DNA of 64,000 nt from Peterkaempfera bronchialis (GTDB lineage: Bacteria > Actinomycetota > Actinomycetes > Streptomycetales > Streptomycetaceae). Location: the NCBI RefSeq assembly GCF_003258605.2, contig NZ_CP031264.1:4650001-4714000 (forward strand), written 5' to 3'. Position 1 is the first letter of the stretch. Every line of letters starts with the position of its first letter. Of the stretch, positions 31,351 to 40,241 are shown piece after piece. The notes beneath the pieces were generated by a model. The model saw only the letters and a list, made by a program, of their open reading frames with translations. It was not told where the DNA came from and searched no databases. Position numbers and translations under genes: made by a program.

Positions 31351-32661
31351 TCACCCCCGGGACCGGTGCACCAGCGCGAAGGTCTGCCGGGCGATCTCGA
31401 ACTCCTCGTCGGTCGGCACCACGGCCACCGCCACCCGGGAGTGGTCGGCCGAGATCAGCCGGGGACCCTGCGGCGGCAGGGCGTTGCGCGCGGGGTCGAC
31501 CGCGATGCCGAGCCCCTCCAGGCCCGCCGTCGCGGCGGACCGCACCGGGGCGGAGTTCTCGCCGACACCGGCGGTGAAGGCCAGCGCGTCCACCCGGCCC
31601 AGCACGGCGCAGTAGGCGCCGATGTACTTGCGCAGCCGGTGGATGTACACATCGAAGGCGGTCCCGGCCTCGGCGTCGCCCTGCTCCCGGCGGCGGACGA
31701 TCTCCCGCATGTCGTTCTCCCCGCAGAGGCCCAGCAGCCCGCTGCGGCGGTTGAGCAGTTCGTCCAGGGCGTCGACCGACAGGCCGCCCACCCGGTGCAG
31801 ATGGAAGACCACCGCCGGGTCGATGTCGCCCGACCGGGTGCCCATCACCAGGCCCTCCAGCGGCGTCATCCCCATGGAGGTCTCCACGCAGACCCCGCCG
31901 GCCACCGCCGAGGCGGAGGCACCGTTGCCCAGGTGCAGCACGATCACATTGACCTCGGCCGGGTCCCTGCCCAGCAGCGCGGCCGTGGAGCGGGAGACGT
32001 ACTGGTGCGAGGTGCCGTGGAACCCGTAGCGGCGCACCGAGTACCGGTCGGCCACCGCCCGGTCCAGGGCATAGCGGGCGGCGTGCTCCGGCAGCGTGGC
32101 GTGGAAGGCGGTGTCGAAGACGGCCACCTGCGGCAGGTCGGGGCGGAGCGACCGGGCCACTTCGATCCCGGTGACATTGGCCGGGTTGTGCAGCGGTGCC
32201 AGCGGGGTCAGCGCACGGACCTCGTCCAGCACCTCGTCGGTGACCAGGGTCGGTGCGGTGAACCGGGTGCCGCCGTGCACCACCCGGTGCCCCACCGCGG
32301 CCAGGCCGGGGGCGTCCAGGCCCAGGCCGTCGGCGCGCAGCTCCTCGGCCACCGCCTTGAGTGCCGCCGCATGGTCGGGGAAGAGATGGCTCTGCTCGCG
32401 CGGCTTCCCGCTGCCGGACGTGTGGACGATACGGCCGCCGTCGCCCTCGCCGATCCGCTCGGCCAGGCCGCCGGCCAGCCTGCGGCCGTCCGCCATGTCG
32501 ACCAGCCGGTACTTCACCGACGAGGAGCCGCAGTTGAGGACGAGGACCCGGGTGGCCCCACGGCCGCCGCCCGGAGTCACGGCGTCCGGAGTCACGGCGT
32601 CCGGGGTCAGGGGATCGGGGCTCACGGGGGTCGGCTCCTCGGTCGGTGGGACGCCGGTCAC
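31351..32661 (-). CDS. ackA: Acetate kinase with an N-terminal extension
   Basis: The 436-aa product makes acetate and ATP from acetyl phosphate. The core starts near residue 36 with VLVLNCGSSSVK and shows HRVVHGG, DTAFHATLP, GFHGTSHQYV, LHLGNGAS and GTRSGDIDP. The first 35 residues are an unusual Pro/Thr/Glu-rich tail with a repeated PDAVT unit coded by 15-bp repeats. The GTG at 32661 overlaps the pta stop (GTGA) with GGAG six bases upstream; a GTG 12 codons later would remove only part of the tail. The pta-ackA order and overlap indicate one operon for the acetyl-CoA to acetate route. Confidence 0.94.
   Translation of the reverse strand: MTGVPPTEEPTPVSPDPLTPDAVTPDAVTPGGGRGATRVLVLNCGSSSVKYRLVDMADGRRLAGGLAERIGEGDGGRIVHTSGSGKPREQSHLFPDHAAALKAVAEELRADGLGLDAPGLAAVGHRVVHGGTRFTAPTLVTDEVLDEVRALTPLAPLHNPANVTGIEVARSLRPDLPQVAVFDTAFHATLPEHAARYALDRAVADRYSVRRYGFHGTSHQYVSRSTAALLGRDPAEVNVIVLHLGNGASASAVAGGVCVETSMGMTPLEGLVMGTRSGDIDPAVVFHLHRVGGLSVDALDELLNRRSGLLGLCGENDMREIVRRREQGDAEAGTAFDVYIHRLRKYIGAYCAVLGRVDALAFTAGVGENSAPVRSAATAGLEGLGIAVDPARNALPPQGPRLISADHSRVAVAVVPTDEEFEIARQTFALVHRSRG
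32571..32600 (-). repeat. 15-bp repeat in the ackA N-terminal extension
   Basis: ccggagtcacggcgt occurs twice exactly (32571-32585, 32586-32600), with a degraded third copy, coding the PDAVT repeats. Confidence 0.85.
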
Positions 32662-34793
32662 CGCTCGCTCCGGCCCTGGGCCTGCACGGCGGTGATCGCG
32701 ACCGTATTGACGATGTCCTGCACCAGGGCGCCGCGTGACAGGTCGTTGACCGGCTTCCGCAGCCCCTGCAACACCGGGCCCACCGCCACCGCACCGGCCG
32801 AGCGCTGCACGGCCTTGTAGGTGTTGTTGCCGGTGTTGAGGTCGGGGAAGACCAGGACGGTGGCGCGGCCCGCCACCTGGGAACCGGGCAGCTTGGTCGC
32901 GGCCACGCCCGGGTCCACCGCCGCGTCGTACTGGATCGGCCCCTCCACCAGCAGGTCCGGCCGCTGCTCGCGGACCAGCGCGGTGGCCTCGCGGACCTTG
33001 TCGACATCCGCGCCGGAGCCCGAGGTGCCGGTGGAGTAGGAGAGCATCGCCACCCGGGGCTCCACACCGAACTGGGCGGCGGTCCCGGCCGACTGGATGG
33101 CGATGTCGGCCAGCTGCCGGGCGTCCGGGGCGGGGTTGACCGCGCAGTCCCCGTAGACCAGCACCCGATCGGCCAGGCACATGAAGAAGACCGAGGAGAC
33201 GATGGCGGCGCCCGGCGCGGTCTTGATGATCTCGAAGGCGGGGCGGATGGTCGCGGCCGTCGAGTGGACCGCGCCGGAGACCATGGCGTCCGCCAGACCC
33301 TCCTGGACCATCAGGGTGCCGAAGTAGGAGACATCGGCCACCACGTCATAGGCGAGCTCGGCGGTGACGCCCCGGTGCTCCCGGAGCTTGGCGTAGACCT
33401 CGGCGAAGTTCTCCCGCAGCGGGGAGGTGGCCGGGTCCACGATGCGGGCGACCGCGCCACCGGCCCTCCGCTCCTCCGCCCCGGTGTCCAGGCCGAGGTC
33501 CACCCCGAGGTCGGCCGCGCGGCGGCGGATGGTGTCCTGGTCGCCGAGCAGGGTCAGGTCGCAGATATTGCGCCGCAGCAGCACCTCGGCGGCGCGCAGC
33601 ACCCGCTCCTCGGTGCCCTCGGGCAGCACCACATGGCGGCGGTCCGCCCGGGCCCGCTCCAGCAGGACGTGCTCGAACATCATCGGGGTCACCCGCTCCG
33701 AGCGGCTCAGCTCGATCCGGCTGATCAGCTCGGCGGTGTCGACATGGAGCTCGAAGAGGCCCAGGGCGGTCTCCGCCTTGCGCGGGCTGGCGGCGGTGAG
33801 CCGCCCCTCCAGGCCGGAGAGCGAGGCGGCGGTGACCCAGCTGCCCTCCGGGGCCACCACGACCGGGGTGCCGGGGGCCAGCCGACCGGCCAGTGCCATC
33901 ACATCGGGGCCGGGGCGGATGCCGAGGGTGAGCAGCACGCCGGCTATCGGCGGGGAGCTGGCGGCATGTGCGGCGAGCGTGCCGACCAGCAGGTCGGCGC
34001 GGTCCCCGGGGGTGACCACCATGGCGCCCTCGGTGAGGGCGGCCAGGAAGGTCGGCAGGGTGGCGCCGCCGAAGACGAACCCCCGGACGTCGCGGGCCAG
34101 CCCGGTGGCGTCGCCGAGCAGCACCTCCGCGCCGGTGGCCTGGACCACCTGGGCCACGGTGGGCGCGGCCAGCGCCGGCTCCTCGGGCAGGATGTAGCAG
34201 GGGACGGGCGGGCGGGTGGTCAGTCGGCGGGCGATCTGCTGCTTGTCCGCCGGGGTCACCCGGTTGGCGACCATGGCGAGGGTGTTGCAGCCCAGGTCGG
34301 TGTAGGCGCGATAGGCATTGCGTACCTCGGCGACCACCGCGTCGGCGCTCTCCCGCAGGCCGCCGACCACCGGCAGCACCCAGGCTCCGAACTCATTGGC
34401 CAGCCGGGCGTTGAAGGCCAGCTCGTCCGGGATGCTGGTGTCCGCGAAGTCGGTACCGAGCACCAGCATCGCCTGGCACTTGCGCTCCAGCGTACGGAAC
34501 CGCTCCACCAGCACGGAGACCAGCTCGTCCACGCCGCGCTCGGCCTGGAGGGCGGTGGCCTCCTCATAGGTGAGGCCGTAGAGGTCCGCCGAGGGCAGGT
34601 CGATCCGGTAGCGGCCGCGCAGCAGCTCCACCACATGGTCGGTCCCGGGGCCGCCCGCTGCGGCGGTGTGGACCAGCGGACGGAAGACCCCGACCCGGTC
34701 CACATGGCGGGTCAGCAGCTCCATGACCCCCAGCTCGACCACCTGCCGGCCGTCCCCGCGACCGATGCCGGTCACGTACACGCTGCGCGCCAC
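32658..34793 (-). CDS. pta: Phosphate acetyltransferase, long form
   Basis: The 711-aa enzyme converts acetyl-CoA and phosphate to acetyl phosphate and CoA. It is the long type: an N-terminal P-loop-like domain (VYVTGIGRGDGRQVVELGVMELL), a DRTGG-type middle, and the C-terminal catalytic domain (about 385-711). That domain carries DRRHVVLPEGTEERVLRAAEVL, VYGDCAVNPAPDARQLADIAI and MLSYSTGTSGSGADVDKVREAT. The GTG at 34793 has GGAG eight bases upstream; a longer frame adds 17 unlike residues. It is the first gene of the pta-ackA operon. Confidence 0.95.
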   Translation of the reverse strand: MARSVYVTGIGRGDGRQVVELGVMELLTRHVDRVGVFRPLVHTAAAGGPGTDHVVELLRGRYRIDLPSADLYGLTYEEATALQAERGVDELVSVLVERFRTLERKCQAMLVLGTDFADTSIPDELAFNARLANEFGAWVLPVVGGLRESADAVVAEVRNAYRAYTDLGCNTLAMVANRVTPADKQQIARRLTTRPPVPCYILPEEPALAAPTVAQVVQATGAEVLLGDATGLARDVRGFVFGGATLPTFLAALTEGAMVVTPGDRADLLVGTLAAHAASSPPIAGVLLTLGIRPGPDVMALAGRLAPGTPVVVAPEGSWVTAASLSGLEGRLTAASPRKAETALGLFELHVDTAELISRIELSRSERVTPMMFEHVLLERARADRRHVVLPEGTEERVLRAAEVLLRRNICDLTLLGDQDTIRRRAADLGVDLGLDTGAEERRAGGAVARIVDPATSPLRENFAEVYAKLREHRGVTAELAYDVVADVSYFGTLMVQEGLADAMVSGAVHSTAATIRPAFEIIKTAPGAAIVSSVFFMCLADRVLVYGDCAVNPAPDARQLADIAIQSAGTAAQFGVEPRVAMLSYSTGTSGSGADVDKVREATALVREQRPDLLVEGPIQYDAAVDPGVAATKLPGSQVAGRATVLVFPDLNTGNNTYKAVQRSAGAVAVGPVLQGLRKPVNDLSRGALVQDIVNTVAITAVQAQGRSER

Positions 34794-35368
34794 GCGTTCT
34801 TCTCCGTTCCATGGGCCTGCTGTGCCGTCCTGCTCCGGGCGCACTGCCGGCGCCGCGCCGAGGCACGCTCTCGACCATACCCGCGTCCCGGATGCGCTCG
34901 GCCACGACGGCGGGCCCCGGACGGGGACGGGGGACGGAGGTCCCGGGAAGAAGGGCCAGGCAGGGGCCTCGGCCGGAGCGCGGCCGGGCCGTGGAAGCGC
35001 GGTCGAAAATATGGACGGGCGCGTGGCCGAGGGTGCGGGCGGTCGGCAGCCGGCCGGCAGTGGGCAGCGGGGCGGCCGGCGGTCGGTGGTCGGCGGTCGG
35101 TGGCCGGCCGGTGGGGGATGGGGGGCGCGGACGGCCGCCCGGGACTCCTCCCGGACGGCCGCCCACGTCTCGCCCCTCGGTCCCCCCTCGGCGAGTCTCC
35201 CCCCTGGAGCCCTTCTCCCCCTGGGCTCCCTCTCCCGCGCCGGGGAATCCCCCTACCCCGCGCGGGCCCCTCGGCGTCGGGTCCGGCTCCCGTCGGACGG
35301 TCCCCCGACCGTCCACGGCCCCCCGGTCGTACGGGGCCGGACCTCGACACCCGGCCTGCTGGTCCCGG
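34794..35368. other. 575-bp GC-rich gap upstream of pta
   Basis: No credible gene is seen. It should hold the pta promoter; TATGGT on the minus strand (34879-34874) is a possible -10. A 14-bp imperfect tandem repeat (ggcggtcggtggtc, 35078-35091 and 35092-35105 with one change) and other G/C low-complexity runs fill 35040-35130. The rest has no structure I can support. Confidence 0.45.
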
Positions 35369-36079
35369 CTACTCGGCCACCGTGGCGTCGGGTGCCTGAA
35401 GCTGCATCAGCGTGGCCGTGAGGCTGTAGACCAGGGTCCTGCCCTGGATGCTGTTCCCGGCGTGCTCATCGATCCGGCCGGTGACGGTGACCCGCTGCTG
35501 GTCGCCCGGGTCGAGCTTGAAGTAGTCCGCGAACCCGGCGTAGTCCGCGTCGGTCCGGGTGTATGGGACGTCCCCGGACTGCGGTGCATTGGGCCCCAGG
35601 CTGTGGGCCAAGGCGTCGTCCAGGTCGATGTCGAACTCCTTCCCCCCGAGGTACCGGCCGCCGCTGCCGCGACGCTCGATGGTGATGTGCAGATGGAAGT
35701 ACTTGAGGTCGGCCTCCCGGACGGCCTGGACGCTTCCGCTTGATGGACCGGCCGTTGGTGAACCGAAGGTCTTGGCAGGGCCCTCGGCGCCGTCCCGGTG
35801 CAGGGCGAGCCGTACCTTGCCGCTCAGCGAGCCGCTGCCGGTGAAGACGGCCGTGAGCGTAGGCAGTGGGCTGCCCGGCACCAGGTCGGTCGCCGACGGC
35901 CCCGGGGCGGTGGAGGCGGAGCCGAAGGTGAGCGTGCCGGACTGCACCGTCGTGGAGCCGGTGTTCTGCGTATCGGTGAACCAGGCATACGTCCCTCCGG
36001 TGACGGCCACCGCAGCGGCGGCCAGGGATACCGATCCGGCGAGCGCGGCGACCTTCCTGCTGCTCCTGAACACGCTCAT
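35369..36079 (-). CDS. Exported TasA/CalY-like protein with an AWFTD signal
   Basis: The 236-aa product begins MSVFRSSRKVAALAGSVSLA, a signal peptide, followed by GGTYAWFTDTQNT (AWFTD at 32-36). This is the hallmark of proteins processed by SipW-type signal peptidases, such as the TasA/CalY biofilm-fibre family. The mature domain is beta-rich, with GSLSGKVRLALHRD and LKYFHLHITIERRG. No Cys is present. Its start is 294 bp from the divergent SipW-type peptidase gene, the expected processing enzyme. A role as a surface fibre or spore-coat protein is inference from the family. Confidence 0.8.
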   Translation of the reverse strand: MSVFRSSRKVAALAGSVSLAAAAVAVTGGTYAWFTDTQNTGSTTVQSGTLTFGSASTAPGPSATDLVPGSPLPTLTAVFTGSGSLSGKVRLALHRDGAEGPAKTFGSPTAGPSSGSVQAVREADLKYFHLHITIERRGSGGRYLGGKEFDIDLDDALAHSLGPNAPQSGDVPYTRTDADYAGFADYFKLDPGDQQRVTVTGRIDEHAGNSIQGRTLVYSLTATLMQLQAPDATVAE

Positions 36080-36373
36080 CCCGTCCCGACCGCCCTCATG
36101 TCCGCCCGCCCGCCGCTGCACCCGACAGGGCGGGGCAGCTGCCCGTCCGCACCTCCCTGCCGGTGCGGCGTCTGACGACAACTGTGCCGGGGTGCGCCCA
36201 CCCCGCACATCACCAAAGCGCGGTAAGCGCCTATCCCCACTTTTGACGATGCGTGGCGACCGCCGGACGGCAAGGATCGACCGGGCGACCGGTGTCAGGG
36301 CCTCCGGCCGCGACGCACATACCGCCCGGCGGCCCACCGGCCGGGCGGCAGGCAAGAGCGGGAGATCATCTGT

Positions 36374-37207
36374 ATGGCGACCACCGCTCCCCGGGCGAGG
36401 GGAACGCACCGTCGCCCCGCAGCCGGGCGCACGGCGCAGGGCGGAGCCGGGGGAGTGCGGCGCCTTCGCGGCCTCGGCCGCACCACGCCGGCGGAGCCCG
36501 GGCCGCCGCGCGGCCCCCGCAGCGCACCCGCCGGGCGTGCCCGCGTGCTGCGCACGGCCGGCCATGCGCTGCTCCTGCTGGCCGCCACGGCGGCGGGCGC
36601 GCTGGCCCTGGCGCTCACGCTGCTCCCCCTGGCGGTGCACGGCTCGGTGCTCACCGTCCTCACCGGCAGCATGGCCCCGACCATCCCGCCCGGCTCAGTG
36701 GTGGTGGACCGGCCGGTCCCGCCGGAGCTGATCAGGACCGGTGACATCGTCACCTTCCGGGCCGGCCGCTCACCCGGCGGCGGCGAGCAGCTGGTCACCC
36801 ACCGGGTCGTCGCCGTCCACAGCAGCCGGGTCGGCCTCTCCTTCACCACCAAGGGCGACGCCAACCGCGTGGACGACCCCGGCCGCCGGGACGCGTCCGA
36901 TGTCCGGGGCCGGGTCTGGTTCCACCTGCCGCAGGTCGGCCTCTGGCGGCAGCGGCTGCTCTCCCGGGCGGGCGCGCTGGTCGTCGGCGGGCTGGCGCTG
37001 GGCATCTGGGGCGCCCGCACCCTCGCCTGGGCGCTGCGCCCGGGCGAGGGTGCGGACAGCGATCCGGACAGCGACGCAGACGGCGGCCCTGGCCGTGACC
37101 CGGCCGGCGGCCCGGCCGGTGACCGGGGCGGCGAGCCGCAGCGGCCCGCCCCCCGGCGGCCCGGTCGCCGGGCGCACGGCATCGTGGAGTGGGACGGCGG
37201 TGCCTGA
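36374..37207 (+). CDS. SipW/ER-type signal peptidase I
   Basis: The 277-aa membrane peptidase has a long Arg/Gly/Pro-rich cytoplasmic N-terminus (1-58), a membrane helix (about 61-90) and the catalytic region. The nucleophile is Ser99 in LTGSMAPTIPPGS, and the general base is His143 in LVTHRVVAV rather than the Lys of standard bacterial type I enzymes, which marks the ER/SipW subclass. A second helix (ALVVGGLALGIWGARTLAWAL) precedes an acidic tail. GGGAGA is eight bases before the ATG. It is flanked by two genes whose products carry AWFTD signals. Confidence 0.88.
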   Translation: MATTAPRARGTHRRPAAGRTAQGGAGGVRRLRGLGRTTPAEPGPPRGPRSAPAGRARVLRTAGHALLLLAATAAGALALALTLLPLAVHGSVLTVLTGSMAPTIPPGSVVVDRPVPPELIRTGDIVTFRAGRSPGGGEQLVTHRVVAVHSSRVGLSFTTKGDANRVDDPGRRDASDVRGRVWFHLPQVGLWRQRLLSRAGALVVGGLALGIWGARTLAWALRPGEGADSDPDSDADGGPGRDPAGGPAGDRGGEPQRPAPRRPGRRAHGIVEWDGGA

Positions 37208-37649
37208 CCCCGGACGCCACCGCCGGCGGCCCACGCCCACCGCCGTTCCGGGGCCCCTGCGGCGCCTGGCCGCCGCCGTCCTCTTCGGCGCCGCCGGTGC
37301 CTGTGCCGGCACCCTCTGGGGTTCCACCGGGGCCTGGTTCACCGATATCACCGAGTCCGAGACCGTCCATGTCGACACCGCCCCCGAAGCCCCCGAAGCC
37401 CCCGCCGCCCCCGAAGCCCCCGCCGCCCCCGAAGCCCCCGCCGCCCCCGACCCCGGCGCAGAAACGCACAGCCTGGACAGCACCCCCACCGACCGGGCCG
37501 CCACACACCGGGCCCCCACCGACCGGCCCACAGCCGCCCCGCCACCCGGTGGCCACTCCGGCCCCGGCTCCGGCTCCGGCCCCGGCTCCAGCCTCGGCTC
37601 CGGCTCCAGCCCCGGCGCAGCGGGCCGCACCCGGGGGCGTGGACCCTAG
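37200..37649 (+). CDS. Small exported protein with AWFTD signal and Ala/Pro repeats
   Basis: The 149-aa product starts at a GTG inside the end of the peptidase gene (8-bp overlap). It has a basic start, a hydrophobic helix (LRRLAAAVLFGAAGACAGTLW) and GSTGAWFTDITE (AWFTD at 45-49), the same SipW-type mark as the divergent exported protein. The rest is low-complexity: AAPEAP repeats (60-84), then Thr/Pro/Asp and Gly/Ser runs ending in Arg. It could be a short-lived precursor, an anchor or a disordered surface protein. The overlap with the peptidase gene argues for a dedicated enzyme-substrate pair. Confidence 0.68.
   Translation: MPDPGRHRRRPTPTAVPGPLRRLAAAVLFGAAGACAGTLWGSTGAWFTDITESETVHVDTAPEAPEAPAAPEAPAAPEAPAAPDPGAETHSLDSTPTDRAATHRAPTDRPTAAPPPGGHSGPGSGSGPGSSLGSGSSPGAAGRTRGRGP
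37380..37447 (+). repeat. Ala/Pro-coding tandem repeats
   Basis: Repeats of gcccccgaagcccccgcc type (18 bp, three near-exact copies plus 9-bp half units) code the AAPEAP run. Confidence 0.8.
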
Positions 37650-37967
37650 TGCCTCGCCCGTCGACCTTTGCCCCGCCCACCGCCCCGGCACGCACAGCTG
37701 CCGCGTTGGCGAACCACCCACGGACAACCCCGGGACGCCTCGCTCCCGGGCAGACGTCGGCAGGCGTGGACCCTAGCGGGCATGGCGTTGCGATGGGGGG
37801 AATCCGCCGGTTCGGCACCGGTTGTCGGTGCGCTGGACTACTATCCGTCACGCTGCGGTGCAGTACGGTTGCACCGCGTTGATCTGCCCGCCTGCGGGCC
37901 GCGTCCCAGCCCGCCGCCTGCGCGTCCGGGCCGGGCCGGGGTTCGCCTCGGCGGCTGGGGGATGCGT
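37650..37967. other. 318-bp gap upstream of the histidine kinase
   Basis: No gene is seen. A 13-bp direct repeat gcgtggaccctag occurs at 37637-37649, covering the stop of the preceding gene, and again at 37764-37776. An inverted repeat GGTGCA-GTACGGT-TGCACC lies at 37857-37875, just after TACTAT (a possible -10). The kinase promoter is probably here. Confidence 0.45.
37857..37875. promoter_or_regulatory. Inverted repeat upstream of the histidine kinase gene
   Basis: GGTGCA-GTACGGT-TGCACC is a perfect 6-bp inverted repeat with a 7-base centre, about 100 bases before the start of the kinase. It may be the site for the cognate LuxR-type regulator. Confidence 0.35.
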
Positions 37968-39470
37968 ATGACAGCCGGACACCAGACCTCCGCCCGCCGG
38001 GAGCACCGGGCCCCACGGCGACCGCTGCCCTGGGTCCCGAGCCGCTGGGGACCGACCGGCGACCTGGTCGCCACCGCCGCCGCAGCGGGCGCCACGGCCC
38101 TGCTGGTCGCGGCGGGCTCGGCCGGCCGGCTGCTGCCGCTCCGCCAGACCCATCTGCTGCTCGTCCTCGCCGCCGCCGGCGCCGGGGCCGCAGCGGTCGG
38201 CATCGCCGCCCTCACCCCCCGGCTGGCCGGTGGGATCGGCCGCCCGCACCCCTATGTCGCCGCCGCCCTGCTGCTGCACAGCCTGGTGCTGATGCCCGCC
38301 TCGGTGGTGGACACCAGCTCCGACCAGGCGCTGCGCTGGCTCGCCGCCACCCGCTTCACCGCCTCCGGCTGCTTCGTCCTGCTGCTGGCCGCCGCTCTGC
38401 TCCCCCACCCGCCCCGCTGGACCCGGGGTCTGCGCGGCGCCCTGGCCGCCGTGGCCCTGACCGCCGCCGGCGGCCTGCTCGGCCCGTCCCTCGGGGGCCT
38501 GCACACCGCCCTGGGCGGACACCGCCCGGCCGCCCTGGTGGTGATCACCGGCTGGCTCGCCGTCGCACTGGGCCACCTCCGCACCGGGCTGCGCCGCCGC
38601 GACCGGCTGCGCAGCCGCCTCGGATTGGGGCTGACCGTGGCCGCCGTCGCCCAGCTGGGCCGGGTACTGGCCGGCCACCCCGCCTGGGCGCCGGACCTCA
38701 CCTCGGCCGCCCTCCGGCTGCTCGGCCTGTCGATCGTGCTGGCCGCGCTGATCGCCGACTTCCTGCACCAGGCCGACCAGGTGGAAGGCCGCCTCCAGGC
38801 ATCGGACCACCGCGCCCGGCAGGCCGCCGAGCGCGACCATGAGATGCGCAATGTGCTCGCCGGGCTCTCCGGCGCCGCCTATCTGCTGCGCGCCACCGGC
38901 TCCCGGCTGGACCCCGGCGAGCAGGCCGAGTTGGGCGCTGCCGTCCAAGCCGAGCTGGAGCGGCTGCGGGAGTTGCTGGCCCGCGACGGCGACCGCCCGC
39001 CGGGCGCCCCCGGCGGCCATGAGGTGGAGCCGGTGCTGCGTCGGCTGGTGATGCTGCGCCGTACGGTCGGCGCCGATGTCGAGCTGACAGCCGACCCCGG
39101 ACTGCGGACCACCGTGCCCGCCTCCGTGGTGGCGCAGACGGCCACCAATCTGCTCGCCAACTGCGAGCGGCACGCCCCCGGCGCCCGGGTCCGGGTGACG
39201 GCCCGGCTGCGGGACGGCCGGGTCCGGGTGGAGGTGGCCGACGAGGGGCCCGGCCTGGCCCCCGGCGCGGAGCAGCAGGTGCTGGGGCGCGGGGTGCACG
39301 ACTCCGGGGCGGGCGGCAGCGGCCTCGGCCTCTACGTCAGCGCCCGGCTGCTCGCCGAGCACGGCGGCACCGTCCGGCTGCTGCCCCGAGACCCGCTGCT
39401 GCCGGGCTGTACGGCGGTGCTGGAGCTGCCCGCCACCGAGGCTCCGCGCTCACACGCGTCCGCCGCCTGA
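37968..39470 (+). CDS. Membrane sensor histidine kinase
   Basis: The 500-aa sensor has seven or eight predicted membrane helices in residues 30-265 with almost no extracellular loop, so the signal is likely felt in or near the membrane. A short coiled linker leads to the phospho-acceptor His291 in RDHEMRNVLAGL. The ATPase domain has an N box (TNLLANCERHAPG), a G1 region (VADEGPGLAPGAEQ) and GSGLGLYVSARLL. The start is one of two ATGs six bases apart (37962, 37968); the second has better spacing from GGGGG. It is followed by its likely response regulator. Confidence 0.9.
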   Translation: MTAGHQTSARREHRAPRRPLPWVPSRWGPTGDLVATAAAAGATALLVAAGSAGRLLPLRQTHLLLVLAAAGAGAAAVGIAALTPRLAGGIGRPHPYVAAALLLHSLVLMPASVVDTSSDQALRWLAATRFTASGCFVLLLAAALLPHPPRWTRGLRGALAAVALTAAGGLLGPSLGGLHTALGGHRPAALVVITGWLAVALGHLRTGLRRRDRLRSRLGLGLTVAAVAQLGRVLAGHPAWAPDLTSAALRLLGLSIVLAALIADFLHQADQVEGRLQASDHRARQAAERDHEMRNVLAGLSGAAYLLRATGSRLDPGEQAELGAAVQAELERLRELLARDGDRPPGAPGGHEVEPVLRRLVMLRRTVGADVELTADPGLRTTVPASVVAQTATNLLANCERHAPGARVRVTARLRDGRVRVEVADEGPGLAPGAEQQVLGRGVHDSGAGGSGLGLYVSARLLAEHGGTVRLLPRDPLLPGCTAVLELPATEAPRSHASAA

Positions 39471-39556
39471 CGGGCCAAGCCCGGCGCACCCGCCCGGCGA
39501 ACCCGCCCGGCGAACCCGCCCACGAACCGCCCCCACCGCCACCTCCGGGGAAGACC

Positions 39557-40237
39557 GTGACCGTTCTTGTCATCGACGACCACCGGCTTGTCGGTACCAG
39601 CCTGGTGCTGGCCCTGCGCGGGCACGCGCTGGACGCCCGCAGCGCCACCGGCCGTACCCTCGCCGCCCTGCTGGACGAGGCCGCCGCGCTGCCGCCCGGC
39701 CTGGTCCTGCTCGACCTGGACCTCGGCCGGGGCGACGACGGCACCGAGCTGGACGGCGTCGAGCTGGTGGCCCCGCTCTGCGCGGCCGGCTGGACGGTGC
39801 TGGTGGTCACCGGCACCTCCGACCGGTCCCGGGTCGCCGCCGCGGTCTGCCGGGGCGCGGTGGGCTGGGTCGCCAAGTCGGCGCCCTTCGAGGACCTGGT
39901 GCGGGCGGCGGTGGACGCTGCGGCGGGCTTCCCGGTACTGGCCCCCGCCGAGCGGGCCGAACTGGTCGCCCTGCACCGCCGCACCGTCGCCGACCGCACC
40001 GGCCGCCCCGCCGACCGGGACCGCCTGCTGGACCGGTTGACCCCCCGTGAGCTGGAGGTGCTGCGAGCGCTCGCCGAGGGCAAGCGGGCCCGCGCCATCG
40101 CCGAGGAGTCCTGGGTGGCGCTCTCCACCGTCCGCAGCCAGATCCGCGCCATCCTCACCAAGCTGGAGGTCAACTCCCAGCTCCAGGCCGCGGCGCTGGG
40201 CCGTGAACTGCTGGCCCCGCGCCGCGACCGTGACTGA
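39557..40237 (+). CDS. LuxR-type response regulator
   Basis: The 226-aa protein has a receiver domain with Asp7-Asp8, phospho-acceptor Asp53 in LVLLDLDLG and Lys in WVAKSAPF. A C-terminal LuxR helix-turn-helix follows (LTPRELEVLRALAEGKRARAIAEESWVALSTVRSQIRAILTKLEV). The HTH is slightly unusual in having AIAEESWVAL where most have IA..L.VS. GGGGAAG precedes the GTG at 39557. It pairs with the kinase 86 bases upstream and probably controls the neighbouring export module, itself, or both (inference). Confidence 0.92.
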   Translation: MTVLVIDDHRLVGTSLVLALRGHALDARSATGRTLAALLDEAAALPPGLVLLDLDLGRGDDGTELDGVELVAPLCAAGWTVLVVTGTSDRSRVAAAVCRGAVGWVAKSAPFEDLVRAAVDAAAGFPVLAPAERAELVALHRRTVADRTGRPADRDRLLDRLTPRELEVLRALAEGKRARAIAEESWVALSTVRSQIRAILTKLEVNSQLQAAALGRELLAPRRDRD

Positions 40238-40241
40238 GAGT

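Noticed and set aside
34794-35368. Hidden gene in the GC-rich gap upstream of pta
   Set aside because: Frames on both strands are Arg/Pro/Gly-rich with no ribosome site, domain or plausible hydrophobic core.
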